Positions 35,409 to 44,360 of a DNA stretch of 64,000 nt are shown here, one piece after another (positions within the stretch are counted from its first letter, which is position 1; each line of letters begins with the position of its first letter). Position numbers and translations under genes: made by a program. Under the pieces are notes generated by a model. It saw only the letters and a program-made list of their open reading frames with translations. It was not told the origin of the DNA and did no database searches. The DNA is from Parabacteroides distasonis ATCC 8503 (GTDB taxonomy: Bacteria; Bacteroidota; Bacteroidia; Bacteroidales; Tannerellaceae). Where the stretch lies: assembly GCF_000012845.1 (NCBI RefSeq), contig NC_009615.1, positions 4,218,501 through 4,282,500 on the forward strand, written 5' to 3'.

Positions 35409-35540
35409 GAATGCCTGAATTGTTAATTGTGTTCAAAGATAGTCTTCCTTCTTTCTCCTCGTTTTTTCTTTCGCTTAAATAGTCTTACCGTTTACTTAAT
35501 CTTAACCCTCTTTGCGGACTATTAATTTAACAGTTCATCT

Positions 35541-35570
35541 GCGCACGGTAATCGTTCGATTACGCACGCT
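35541..35570. promoter_or_regulatory. Upstream activator site B, before the NtrC-type regulator gene
   Basis: Same pattern as site A, with CGCACG units 21 bp apart and CGTTCG in the middle. It lies 21 bp upstream of the regulator's own -7 box, so binding there could repress or otherwise autoregulate the regulator/kinase operon. Confidence 0.65.
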
Positions 35571-35590
35571 TCTTCCATTGATTTAATACC

Positions 35591-35598
35591 TACCTTTG
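35591..35598 (+). promoter_or_regulatory. -7 box of regulator/kinase operon
   Basis: TACCTTTG, 27 bp before the ATG at 35625. The -33 position is not TTG, so the promoter may be weak or activator-dependent. Confidence 0.55.
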
Positions 35599-35624
35599 AG
35601 GCATCACAAACTAGTTCAGCGCTT

Positions 35625-36989
35625 ATGAAAAAGGGAAAACTATTAATTATAGATGATAATGAGGACATCCTTTTTGCCCTTAACTTATTACTGGAGCCCT
35701 ATATGGAACAAATAAGAGTGGCTACGCAACCGGAGCGCATCGATCATTTCATGCGGACTTTTATCCCGGATATTATCTTGTTGGATATGAATTTCAAACG
35801 GGATGCTATTAGTGGTCAGGAGGGTTTCTATTGGCTGGAGAAGATAAAGAAGATAGACCCGGACGTGGTGGTTCTTTTTATGACTGCCTATTCGGATACG
35901 GATAAGGCCGTGCGGGCGATTAAGGCGGGAGCTACCGACTTTATCCCGAAACCTTGGGAAAAGGAGAAATTACTCGCTACACTCTCTTCTGCATTGGAAC
36001 TTCGGGAGAGTAGGGCGGAAGTGCGAAATTTAAAGAAACAAGTTGAGATTCTTAGTTCACCCGAGGATGCTGGCTTCGAGATCATCGGTGAAAGCGAACC
36101 GATGCAGGCTATTTTCGCTACGGTCGATAAATTAAAGAATACGGATGCCAATATATTAATCTTGGGGGAGAATGGAACCGGTAAAGATTTAGTTGCCCGC
36201 GCCTTATATCATCAATCTCCGCGTTCGGAGAATCTTTTCGTCGGGATCGATGTGGGCTCTATTCCGGAACAACTTTTCGAGAGTGAATTATTTGGCTATG
36301 AGAAAGGGGCTTTTACGGATGCCCGTAAGGAAAAGCCGGGACGAATGGAGGTAGCTTCCGGTGGTACCTTGTTCTTGGATGAGATCGGGAACTTAAGCCT
36401 TTCCATGCAAGCGAAACTGTTGACCGCTTTGGAAAAACGACAGATAACCCGCTTGGGAGCAACGCAACCCATACCGATTGATATCCGGTTGATCTGCGCA
36501 ACGAACGTGAATATCCATCATCTTGTGGCAGAAGGTACTTTCCGGCAAGATCTTTTATATCGTATTAATACGATCGAGTTACATATTCCTCCCTTGAGGG
36601 AACGAGGAAATGACGTGATCTTATTGGCTGAACATTTCTTGTCGAAGTATGCCCGTAAATATAAGAAAGACTTGAAGGGCATTAACAGGGATGGGAAGAA
36701 TAAGCTACATAATTATGCTTGGCCCGGTAATGTACGTGAACTGCAACATGCGATTGAACGGGCGGTTATCTTGTCTGAAAGTAATTGGCTAAGGCCGGAA
36801 GACTTTATTCTGCGTTCTGTCCCGCTTAGGGATAAGGAACCATCCGATGAGTTAAATTTGACGGTATTGGAGAAAGAAGCGATCGAACGTGCCTTACGTC
36901 GTGCCGAGGGGAATATCACTCGTGCCGCCGAGCTTCTAGGGATTACCCGCTTTACCTTGTATCGTAAATTGGAGAAATTTGGCTTATGA
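35625..36989 (+). CDS. Sigma-54-dependent NtrC-type response regulator
   Basis: 454 residues. The receiver domain is at 1-125 with Asp54 (ILLDMNF). The AAA+ domain is at about 145-385: Walker A GENGTGKD near 181, the sigma-54 contact loop GAFTDA near 228 (a variant of GAFTGA), Walker B GGTLFLDEIGN near 250, and WPGNVREL in the lid. The Fis-type helix-turn-helix is at about 425-454 (GNITRAAELLGITRFTLYRK). It activates sigma-54 promoters when phosphorylated. The stop overlaps the kinase start by 4 bp. The likely target in the window is the permease at 31458, through the shared sites. Confidence 0.96.
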   Translation: MKKGKLLIIDDNEDILFALNLLLEPYMEQIRVATQPERIDHFMRTFIPDIILLDMNFKRDAISGQEGFYWLEKIKKIDPDVVVLFMTAYSDTDKAVRAIKAGATDFIPKPWEKEKLLATLSSALELRESRAEVRNLKKQVEILSSPEDAGFEIIGESEPMQAIFATVDKLKNTDANILILGENGTGKDLVARALYHQSPRSENLFVGIDVGSIPEQLFESELFGYEKGAFTDARKEKPGRMEVASGGTLFLDEIGNLSLSMQAKLLTALEKRQITRLGATQPIPIDIRLICATNVNIHHLVAEGTFRQDLLYRINTIELHIPPLRERGNDVILLAEHFLSKYARKYKKDLKGINRDGKNKLHNYAWPGNVRELQHAIERAVILSESNWLRPEDFILRSVPLRDKEPSDELNLTVLEKEAIERALRRAEGNITRAAELLGITRFTLYRKLEKFGL

Positions 36990-37993
36990 TACGTTACTTG
37001 TTGTTCGCTCGTATTTTGGGGATCGTGGTCTTGTCTTTTACTGCCTCATTCTTAATGCTGAAAGGGTTTTTGTTTATTCCTGCGCTGTTCGGATTTTGTA
37101 TTCTTGCGCTTTCGGTTTTCTTATATAAGGATCAGCAAAAGACTGTTAAGCGGATGGAATACCTGATAGAGAGTATTCATTACGGGGATCTGAGCCTGTT
37201 TTATCCTTCCGATTCAATGACGGAAGACGAAAAGGCTTTGGCCTCTTCTATGAACGCTGCCTTGGAGGCTTTGCGGAGTCGATTGTATAGTTCGGTGGTC
37301 GCTGAGGCGGAAACCGAGGCATGGCAGAAACTTATCCGGGTATTGACGCATGAGATCATGAACTCGATCGCTCCGGTAATCTCTTTATCGGAGACGGTAG
37401 CCGAGCGTGCGACGATAAATGGCATGAATGAGAAAGACTACGCTATTATGGTGCAAGCCATGCAAACGATCCACCGAAGAAGTAAGGGGTTATTGGATTT
37501 TGTCGAGAATTATCGGAAATTAACCCGTCTGCCTTTACCTACTTTACGAAACTTCTCGGTTTCGGCTCTCTTTGACGATATCCGGCTTCTATTCCCGGAG
37601 AAATCCGATATCCTCTTCTTTCATGTAAAGCCGGAAGACTTGAATTTATATGCGGACCGGATCATGGTGGAACAAGTATTAATTAATCTATTGAAAAATG
37701 CGATAGAGGCTTGTGAAGAATCCTTATCCCCTCAAATTATAGTGGAGGCTGTCCAAAAAAACGGTATGGTAATTATTTCGGTGATTGATAATGGTAGCGG
37801 AATTGTTCCCGAGGCAATCGACAAAATCTTCGTTCCTTTCTTCACGACTAAATCTAAAGGTTCCGGCATCGGATTAAGTCTTTGCCGGCAGATCATGAAC
37901 CGTCATAGAGGAAGTATTAGTCTCGACTCTCAAGTAGAGAAGGGTTCCTCTTTCGTTTTGCGTTTTCCGATTGTTACCAAACGGATTCTATAA
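36986..37993 (+). CDS. Sensor histidine kinase paired with the NtrC-type regulator
   Basis: 335 residues. Two close membrane helices at about 4-26 and 28-47, then a HAMP-like linker. His122 lies in [17 protein letters not shown]; the ATPase domain has [12 protein letters not shown] and [19 protein letters not shown]. It is paralogous to the kinase at 16984. The end overlaps the convergent hybrid kinase by 6 bp. Confidence 0.95.
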   Translation: MIRYLLFARILGIVVLSFTASFLMLKGFLFIPALFGFCILALSVFLYKDQQKTVKRMEYLIESIHYGDLSLFYPSDSMTEDEKALASSMNAALEALRSRLYSSVVAEAETEAWQKLIRVLTHEIMNSIAPVISLSETVAERATINGMNEKDYAIMVQAMQTIHRRSKGLLDFVENYRKLTRLPLPTLRNFSVSALFDDIRLLFPEKSDILFFHVKPEDLNLYADRIMVEQVLINLLKNAIEACEESLSPQIIVEAVQKNGMVIISVIDNGSGIVPEAIDKIFVPFFTTKSKGSGIGLSLCRQIMNRHRGSISLDSQVEKGSSFVLRFPIVTKRIL

Positions 37994-40636
37994 ATAAGTA
38001 TTAATACATGCGATTAGCTTATCCGGCTTGATCGGTTTAGCGATGTAAGAGGAGAATCCGCTTTGTTTTACCCGTTCCTCATCTTCTGCGAAGGCGAAAG
38101 CTGTTACGGCGATGATAGGAATGGACTGGTTCTTTTCCCGAATTACCCGTGTAGCCTCATAGCCGTCTACGATCGGCATTTTTAGGTCCATTAGGATTAA
38201 GTCCGGTTGATATTTATTGAATAAATCGATCGCTTGTTCCCCGTTCCATGCGTGTATAAGGTTATAATCTTTCAACATGGCTTGGAATAAAGTATAGTTG
38301 CTTTCGTTATCTTCCGCTATTAATAGGGTTGCAGATTTGGATGACTGGCTCTTCTGTACATTCTCGGTCTTTGGTTTCTCATGCGGGACTTCCTGCATCT
38401 CTAGTATCGAATAGGGCAACGTAAACCAGAATGTAGAACCTTTTCCTTGCTCTGATTCCACCCCTATATCTCCACCCAGACGCTTGATAATCATCTGGCA
38501 AATCGATAATCCCAGCCCCGTTCCTTGCACAAAGCTATTTAACTTAACGAAACGGGTGAAAACTTGACCGATCTTATCCTTGGCGATACCGCATCCCGTA
38601 TCTTTTACATAGAAATACAACTCATCGTCTCTACGGCGGTAGCCAAACAGGATGCTACCTTGAGTTGTGAACTTGATGGCATTGTTGATAAAGTTGGTAA
38701 TGACTTGGGAGACCCGGTTACGGTCGGTGCGTAAGATACAATTCGGGATCTTCTCGACAAAGCATACCTGCACACCATCTTGCGCCTTCAAACGGGAAGA
38801 CTGCTCGATATCGGAGAATAGTTGATTGACATCTACGTCTGAATCCACGAATTCTAGCGTACCCGCCTCTATCTTGGCTAGATCGAGAATATCATTGATC
38901 AATTGCAATAGCAGGTCGTTGTTGCTATTAATGATATTGATATATTCCTCTTTATCCTCCATATTCTCGGTTACGGCCAATAATCCGGAGAAACCGACGA
39001 TCGCATTCAATGGCGTTCGAATCTCATGACTCATATTCGCCAAGAATGCGGATTTCAAACGATCGGACTCTTCCGCTTTCTCTTTCGCTTTCCTCAGTTC
39101 GTTCTCCGCCTGTTTTTGTTTTGTCACGTCTTCTTTCTTGAAAATAACCCCGATAAGGTTGTTGTGCTCGTCTAATACAGGGTTCGCCAAAATATGAAGA
39201 TACTTTCCATCGCCGAACTCATTCGTGATATCGACCTGCTTTTTGGTTTCCATGGCCTTTGCGACCGTGCAACGGGTACAATAAGGCTTTACTCCGTTCT
39301 TGACCAAGAAGCAATTAGCCGGACCGAATTCAGGGATACAGTCATGGAACTCTACCTCGTTTCTCCATTTTACGGTATAATCCGGCTTGATGAAATAGAT
39401 AGAAGCTTGGATATTATTCATGATTAGTATATTATCTTTCTGTAGATCCAATAACTTATCTTTCAGCTTATTGGTCCGGATAAAGAAGATTAATATCATA
39501 ATCAGGAAAATAAACAATACGGTGATTACGCTTAGCAAGATTTCGAACCTGTATTTGGAGAATAGGCTCGGGTCCTCGTTGATAATAGTAGCGTCGTGGG
39601 GCAATGACAGTCTGCTGATATCAAAAGCCTTGATCTTTGAAGCGTCGAACACATATCCATTGGGGATGATTTGGGGATGGATATCTTTAGGGGCGATTTT
39701 CTTCTCCAATATACTTAAAGCCTCTTTCGCCAAATCGGAACCTATAGGCCTGTATTTGGGACTGAAACCTCCGATGGCCCAGTGCCCTATGCCGACGGAT
39801 GCCAATGTGAATGTCGGGATTCTGGGATTGGCGGTCATCATGGTATACGTGGCATTTCCAACATAATACCCGTCGTTCACGTCTACACGCCATGTACCGA
39901 TCAATATCACGGTCTGATCCGGCAGGTTCTTGATTTGCTCAACGATGGTGTAGATATTATTCTTTCTTCCATCCAGTAATATCAAGTTCAGATCCTTGAT
40001 ATTTTCCATTTCCTTTTTTACCAAGGTCTGCATAGCTAAACCACCGTAGGTATTATCGGTGATTAATGCTATATTTTGAGTTTTGGGATATAGCTTACGT
40101 ATTAACCGGATATTTTCTTTTACGTCATAAGAATACAAGAACCCGCCAAGGTGTAAACCTTTATCTACGTACTCTTGGATATCGATGTATTTCGGCTCCC
40201 ATTCGGCGACATTTAAATCCGAGTCGGGTAATAAGATCGCATTCTTACTGATCATACCGCATAAAACCGGTATATCAGGCTTGTATTCTTGGGAGATATA
40301 AGAAGCCCATGCCTCTTGACCTAAGATAATGATAAGCTGAGGGGTGTTATTTTCCTTATATTTATCCAATATACCTCTCATCTTACCGTCCCATAAGGGG
40401 GCTTCCGGGAGGCTCTTACAGTTCATGTTCTCGATAACCACCGGCGAGATACCACCTCCCCGCTTATATTCCTCCATAAACTCGGAAATATTGGCGGTTG
40501 TATTACGTGTATCGGGATTGTAGGAGCTAATGATTAAAATAGGGCCTGCATTATCTGTAGCGTATAAGTGGAAAGAAAAGACCAGACTTAACACGATAAA
40601 GAGTACGAATCGTATGTAGTTTTTTAATAATGTCAT
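37988..40636 (-). CDS. Hybrid histidine kinase with periplasmic substrate-binding-like sensor
   Basis: 882 residues. A signal/anchor is followed by a periplasmic region to about 360 that looks like an ABC-type substrate-binding fold ([49 protein letters not shown]). A membrane helix lies near 365-388. A PAS domain at about 400-510 has a Cys cluster, [18 protein letters not shown]. His537 lies in [15 protein letters not shown]. An ATPase domain and a C-terminal receiver (LILMDLKMP) follow. There is no DNA-binding domain, so it must pass phosphate on or act through a separate output protein. It is transcribed alone. Confidence 0.94.
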   Translation of the reverse strand: MTLLKNYIRFVLFIVLSLVFSFHLYATDNAGPILIISSYNPDTRNTTANISEFMEEYKRGGGISPVVIENMNCKSLPEAPLWDGKMRGILDKYKENNTPQLIIILGQEAWASYISQEYKPDIPVLCGMISKNAILLPDSDLNVAEWEPKYIDIQEYVDKGLHLGGFLYSYDVKENIRLIRKLYPKTQNIALITDNTYGGLAMQTLVKKEMENIKDLNLILLDGRKNNIYTIVEQIKNLPDQTVILIGTWRVDVNDGYYVGNATYTMMTANPRIPTFTLASVGIGHWAIGGFSPKYRPIGSDLAKEALSILEKKIAPKDIHPQIIPNGYVFDASKIKAFDISRLSLPHDATIINEDPSLFSKYRFEILLSVITVLFIFLIMILIFFIRTNKLKDKLLDLQKDNILIMNNIQASIYFIKPDYTVKWRNEVEFHDCIPEFGPANCFLVKNGVKPYCTRCTVAKAMETKKQVDITNEFGDGKYLHILANPVLDEHNNLIGVIFKKEDVTKQKQAENELRKAKEKAEESDRLKSAFLANMSHEIRTPLNAIVGFSGLLAVTENMEDKEEYINIINSNNDLLLQLINDILDLAKIEAGTLEFVDSDVDVNQLFSDIEQSSRLKAQDGVQVCFVEKIPNCILRTDRNRVSQVITNFINNAIKFTTQGSILFGYRRRDDELYFYVKDTGCGIAKDKIGQVFTRFVKLNSFVQGTGLGLSICQMIIKRLGGDIGVESEQGKGSTFWFTLPYSILEMQEVPHEKPKTENVQKSQSSKSATLLIAEDNESNYTLFQAMLKDYNLIHAWNGEQAIDLFNKYQPDLILMDLKMPIVDGYEATRVIREKNQSIPIIAVTAFAFAEDEERVKQSGFSSYIAKPIKPDKLIACINTYL

Positions 40637-40768
40637 TCTTTACCTACCTATTCATGTGCTTATTTGCGATTAAAGTACTATTTGTTATTAATACAGACCA
40701 CAAAAATAGGAAAGATTTATGATTAATTGCTGAAATTCAAAATAAAAAGAATCTATTACGCCTAAAAT

Positions 40769-43162
40769 CTATAACTCGATCATCACTCCGATACTTGGGA
40801 GAAGCGTTCCTGTAAGACGTTCTATCGGTCTTAATTCGTACCGTTGTTCATATATGGGAGCTTCCGGGTTGATAATTTTACCCGTTTTGATATATACGTC
40901 TTGCTCTTTGTATTTGGAATTCAATATGTTTTGGATGTCGATATAGGCTCCAAGCATGATCTTTTTGAAGTAAAATGTTTTATCGATACGGATATCTAAC
41001 TGCGTGAATGGCTTGAGCCGTTCGCTGTTAAACCGGCTGTAATCATAGTATAGCCCGTTATTAGCGTCCCAAGCTTCTACATAACTACTCTTTTCTACAT
41101 CGTAAGGCGTATAGGGAGCGCCTCCTACTACCCGGAACTTGGCGCCTACGTCCCAGTTCTTGGGTAAAGAATAAGTCCCGCTAAACGTGAACAGATGCTT
41201 ATTGTCCCAAGCCGAGGGAAGATAAGTGTCCATATTTCTCCCATCCTTGAATTCGCTTCTTACCAAAGTGTAGGACGCGATGAAAGTAAGCCCTTTATAA
41301 TTATACCAACGTCCCATGATCTCAAGCCCATAAGCTCGCCCTGTAGCGGTAGACGATACGGCCTCATTTCCCAAGACACCATAGTCCGTACCTTTCGACG
41401 CGAGTGGGATACTGTCGAGTATGGACATCGGATAACGATCATAATGTTTATAGAATCCTTCGGCCGTGAATTTCAAGTATGAGGTAGGACGGTATTCCAA
41501 GCCTAATCCGGCTTGGTCGCTTCGGATATAGCTTAAATGATTTGCCCGGTTTACATAATTACCTTCATTATCCTTGAATCCCAATGTCGTATAAGGAGGA
41601 AGCTCGTAGTAGCGTCCGATATTCGCGTTTATATAAAGCGGATCGGACAAGCGGTAGGATAAGGATAGGCGAGGAGATAACTGATCTAACAAATTATTCA
41701 TATCCGAGGAATAATTGTTTGCGTCCGCACGAACACCTAAAGAGGCGGTAAACCGCTCGTTATAACTCTCATAAATAGCCGTGGCATAGATACCCCACTT
41801 CCATATGCCAAGGTCTGTTTGATATACGATGGTACGGGGGATAGAGGTAAATTGCTTTTGATAGGTGTCATTCGTGTATTGGGCGTATTCGATGTTTCCT
41901 CCGACATTCAATTGAATGAATGGTAAGCGGAACGTGTTTTCCGTTCGGAACTTATTCTCGATCTCATCCGAACGGTAATTTAAGGAGAGATTCTCTTCCT
42001 TGCTTTCGTCATTGTCTTTGTATTTAATATTCTTATTGTTGGTCTGGCTACGGCTGATAATGACCGAGTAGAGATTTTTACCGGCGTAGTGTTTATAAAC
42101 CGCTCCAAGGGTATACGTTTTTTGTTTTACGACCGGCAAGTAAGAGAGGATATATTGGTTTTTCTCGCTCATGTCTTCCATTCCTGTATTCAGCTTCATA
42201 TCATCGATCGCCCCTAATCCGAGAACTGTAAGCTCATTCTTGGGGTTGAAGGAGTGCTTAATCTTGAATTGGGCATCCGTGAAAGTAGGTAAGAACGGCA
42301 AGCCGATCATATCGAAAAGGAATTGAAGGTAAGAGCGACGAACAGACACTTGGTAAGTGGTCTTTTTTCCTAGCGGTCCATTAGCGGACACACCGATATC
42401 TGAGGCTCCTAGGACTCCTCGCAATGAGAATTTCTCCTTATTCCCATCTTGTAGTTTAAAATCCAATACCGAACTTAAAGTGTTCCCTTTGGATGCGGGG
42501 AATGCGGCCGAATAAAAGTTGACCTCCCGGATAAAATCGGGATTGATAATACCGACCGGACCTCCGGAGGCTCCTTGGGTAGAGAAATGGTTGATATTCG
42601 GTATCTCTACGCCATCCAAAAAGAAACGGTTTTCCGAGGGACCTCCTCCTCTTACCATCAAGTCGTTACGAAACGCTGCCGTAGACGCTACTCCCGGAAA
42701 GGTTTGTACTACCCGGGAGATATCCCGGTTTCCTCCCGCACTTTTCTCTATCTCCTTGAAACCGATTACACGAAGTCCTAGCGGACTTTCGGCGGTTTTA
42801 CGGAACGGAGAGGCTACTACGCTAACCTCTTGCAGATTCTGGCTGGCTTCCTCTAGCTCGATCGGGAAGAATATATCTTTATTCGCTAGTCTGAATTCGG
42901 CGGTAACGAATGGCTTATATCCCAGAAAGGAGGATTGGAGACGATAGCTTCCGGGTGATATGCCGGATATCTCGAATAATCCGGTGGAATCGGTGACCGC
43001 CCCTTGCGTCGTGTTCCATACCACTACGTTAGCGAAAGGTATCGGCTGTCCGCTCGATGCGTCTTTTACAACTCCCTTGATAGAGAAGGAGCGCTGTTGA
43101 CCGATAGCGGCTTGTATGGTACATAATAAGAATAGTAAGAAGTAAAGATGGCGTCTATCCAT
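40769..43162 (-). CDS. TonB-dependent receptor
   Basis: 797 residues. The signal peptide ends at AIGQQ, then a carboxypeptidase regulatory-like domain (SIKGVVKDASSGQPIPFANV) and a plug (VVQTFPGVASTAAFRNDLMV, RGGGPSENRFFLDGVEIPNI). The long barrel contains KTFYFKKIMLGAYIDIQNIL and ends in PSIGVMIEL. No SusD or regulator is adjacent. The substrate is unknown. It is divergent from mnmD. Confidence 0.92.
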   Translation of the reverse strand: MDRRHLYFLLFLLCTIQAAIGQQRSFSIKGVVKDASSGQPIPFANVVVWNTTQGAVTDSTGLFEISGISPGSYRLQSSFLGYKPFVTAEFRLANKDIFFPIELEEASQNLQEVSVVASPFRKTAESPLGLRVIGFKEIEKSAGGNRDISRVVQTFPGVASTAAFRNDLMVRGGGPSENRFFLDGVEIPNINHFSTQGASGGPVGIINPDFIREVNFYSAAFPASKGNTLSSVLDFKLQDGNKEKFSLRGVLGASDIGVSANGPLGKKTTYQVSVRRSYLQFLFDMIGLPFLPTFTDAQFKIKHSFNPKNELTVLGLGAIDDMKLNTGMEDMSEKNQYILSYLPVVKQKTYTLGAVYKHYAGKNLYSVIISRSQTNNKNIKYKDNDESKEENLSLNYRSDEIENKFRTENTFRLPFIQLNVGGNIEYAQYTNDTYQKQFTSIPRTIVYQTDLGIWKWGIYATAIYESYNERFTASLGVRADANNYSSDMNNLLDQLSPRLSLSYRLSDPLYINANIGRYYELPPYTTLGFKDNEGNYVNRANHLSYIRSDQAGLGLEYRPTSYLKFTAEGFYKHYDRYPMSILDSIPLASKGTDYGVLGNEAVSSTATGRAYGLEIMGRWYNYKGLTFIASYTLVRSEFKDGRNMDTYLPSAWDNKHLFTFSGTYSLPKNWDVGAKFRVVGGAPYTPYDVEKSSYVEAWDANNGLYYDYSRFNSERLKPFTQLDIRIDKTFYFKKIMLGAYIDIQNILNSKYKEQDVYIKTGKIINPEAPIYEQRYELRPIERLTGTLLPSIGVMIEL

Positions 43163-43217
43163 ATCTTATATCATATTTATAGCGGTAAAGATAAGTATTA
43201 TTCTGATTCGTATGTAT

Positions 43218-43225
43218 TATCTTTG
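43218..43225 (+). promoter_or_regulatory. -7 box very close to mnmD start
   Basis: TATCTTTG followed by C lies only 7 bp before the ATG at 43233. If used, transcription would begin at or next to the start codon, giving a leaderless or nearly leaderless message. Confidence 0.5.
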
Positions 43226-43232
43226 CATACAT

Positions 43233-43895
43233 ATGGAGAAAGAATTACAGATAACGGCGGATGGAAGCCATACGCTATATATTCCGGCGATGGATGAACA
43301 TTATCATTCCGTGAACGGGGCGTTGCAGGAATCGAGACATATATTTATTGAGGCGGGATTGCATGCGCGGGAGAAAGACTTTATCCGAATCGTGGAAGTT
43401 GGCTTCGGTACAGGGCTGAACGCCTTTTTGACATTTAAGGATGTCGAGCTATCTCAAGCACATCATATTGATTATCATACCGTGGAGTTATACCCGCTTC
43501 CTTTAGATACGATTCGTACCTTGAATTATGGAGAGCTGATCTGGCCGGAGAGAAAAGAGTTATTCTTAGCCTTGCATGAGGCGGAGTGGAATACTCCCGT
43601 TTCAATCTCAGAGCGCTTTACACTTCATAAAATAGAAGGAAATAGTAACGCCTGTGAACTACCGGATGATATCGATTTGATCTATTTCGACGCATTTGCG
43701 CCCGAGAAACAACCGGAGATGTGGAATCAGGAAATCTATAATCGTTTGTATGCTCATACCGCACCGGGCGGAGTGATCGTAACCTATTGCGCAAAAGGAG
43801 AGGTACGCAGAGGTATGCAAGCGGCTGGTTTTGAGATGAGCCGTCTTCCCGGTCCTCCGGGCAAGCGACATATACTTAGGGGTATTAAAAATTGA
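43233..43895 (+). CDS. mnmD: tRNA mnm5s2U34 methyltransferase-type protein (MnmD)
   Basis: 220 residues from the ATG at 43233; a start at 43212 would add seven residues upstream of the family's usual N-terminus. The start text (TADGSHTLYIPAMDEHYHS), the SAM site VEVGFGTGLNAFLTF and DLIYFDAFAPEKQPEMWNQE are typical of the methyltransferase domain that is MnmD alone or the N-terminal half of MnmC. It completes the wobble uridine of some tRNAs. No FAD oxidase domain is fused. A hairpin (43892-43941) separates it from convergent trxA. Confidence 0.92.
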   Translation: MEKELQITADGSHTLYIPAMDEHYHSVNGALQESRHIFIEAGLHAREKDFIRIVEVGFGTGLNAFLTFKDVELSQAHHIDYHTVELYPLPLDTIRTLNYGELIWPERKELFLALHEAEWNTPVSISERFTLHKIEGNSNACELPDDIDLIYFDAFAPEKQPEMWNQEIYNRLYAHTAPGGVIVTYCAKGEVRRGMQAAGFEMSRLPGPPGKRHILRGIKN

Positions 43896-43941
43896 GAATT
43901 GAAAGTTACAGAGCGTATTCCTCGGTATTTTCAATTCTCAA
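43892..43941. terminator. Hairpin between convergent mnmD and trxA
   Basis: TTGAGAATTGAAA (43892-43904) pairs perfectly with TTTCAATTCTCAA (43929-43941). It lies between two convergent genes and probably ends both transcripts. Confidence 0.6.
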
Positions 43942-43955
43942 TTCTCAACTTTCAA

Positions 43956-44273
43956 TTATTTAAGCATTGCCTCGATCTTTTCTACGAACTTATCCTTAGC
44001 CGTAGCGCCTACTACTTTATCAACCATCTTACCGTCTTTGAAGAAAAGAACGGTAGGGATGTTGCGGATACCGAATTGTCCGACTACATCGTCATTCTCG
44101 TCAACGTTCATTTTACCGATCGTCACACGACCTTCGTATTCGGTTGCCAACTCATCAATGATAGGAGATACCATGCGGCAAGGGCCACACCACTCTGCCC
44201 AAAAGTCAAGAACCATGGGCTTTCCGGAGTTAACCAACTCCTCGAAATTAGCGTCTGTAATTTGTAGTGCCAT
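43956..44273 (-). CDS. trxA: Thioredoxin
   Basis: 105 residues with the WAEWCGPCRM active site, a cis-Pro in NIPTVLFFKDGKMVDKVVG and the standard length of thioredoxin 1. It lacks a signal peptide, so it is the cytoplasmic protein-disulfide reductant. It lies 87 bp downstream of dnaE on the same strand and may share its transcript. Confidence 0.97.
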   Translation of the reverse strand: MALQITDANFEELVNSGKPMVLDFWAEWCGPCRMVSPIIDELATEYEGRVTIGKMNVDENDDVVGQFGIRNIPTVLFFKDGKMVDKVVGATAKDKFVEKIEAMLK

Positions 44274-44360
44274 TTTGAATTACGTATTATTTAATTATGA
44301 ATTATAATCTAATGATTGTTATGACGCCAAAAGTACAAATTCTTTCAGCGTCGTACAACT

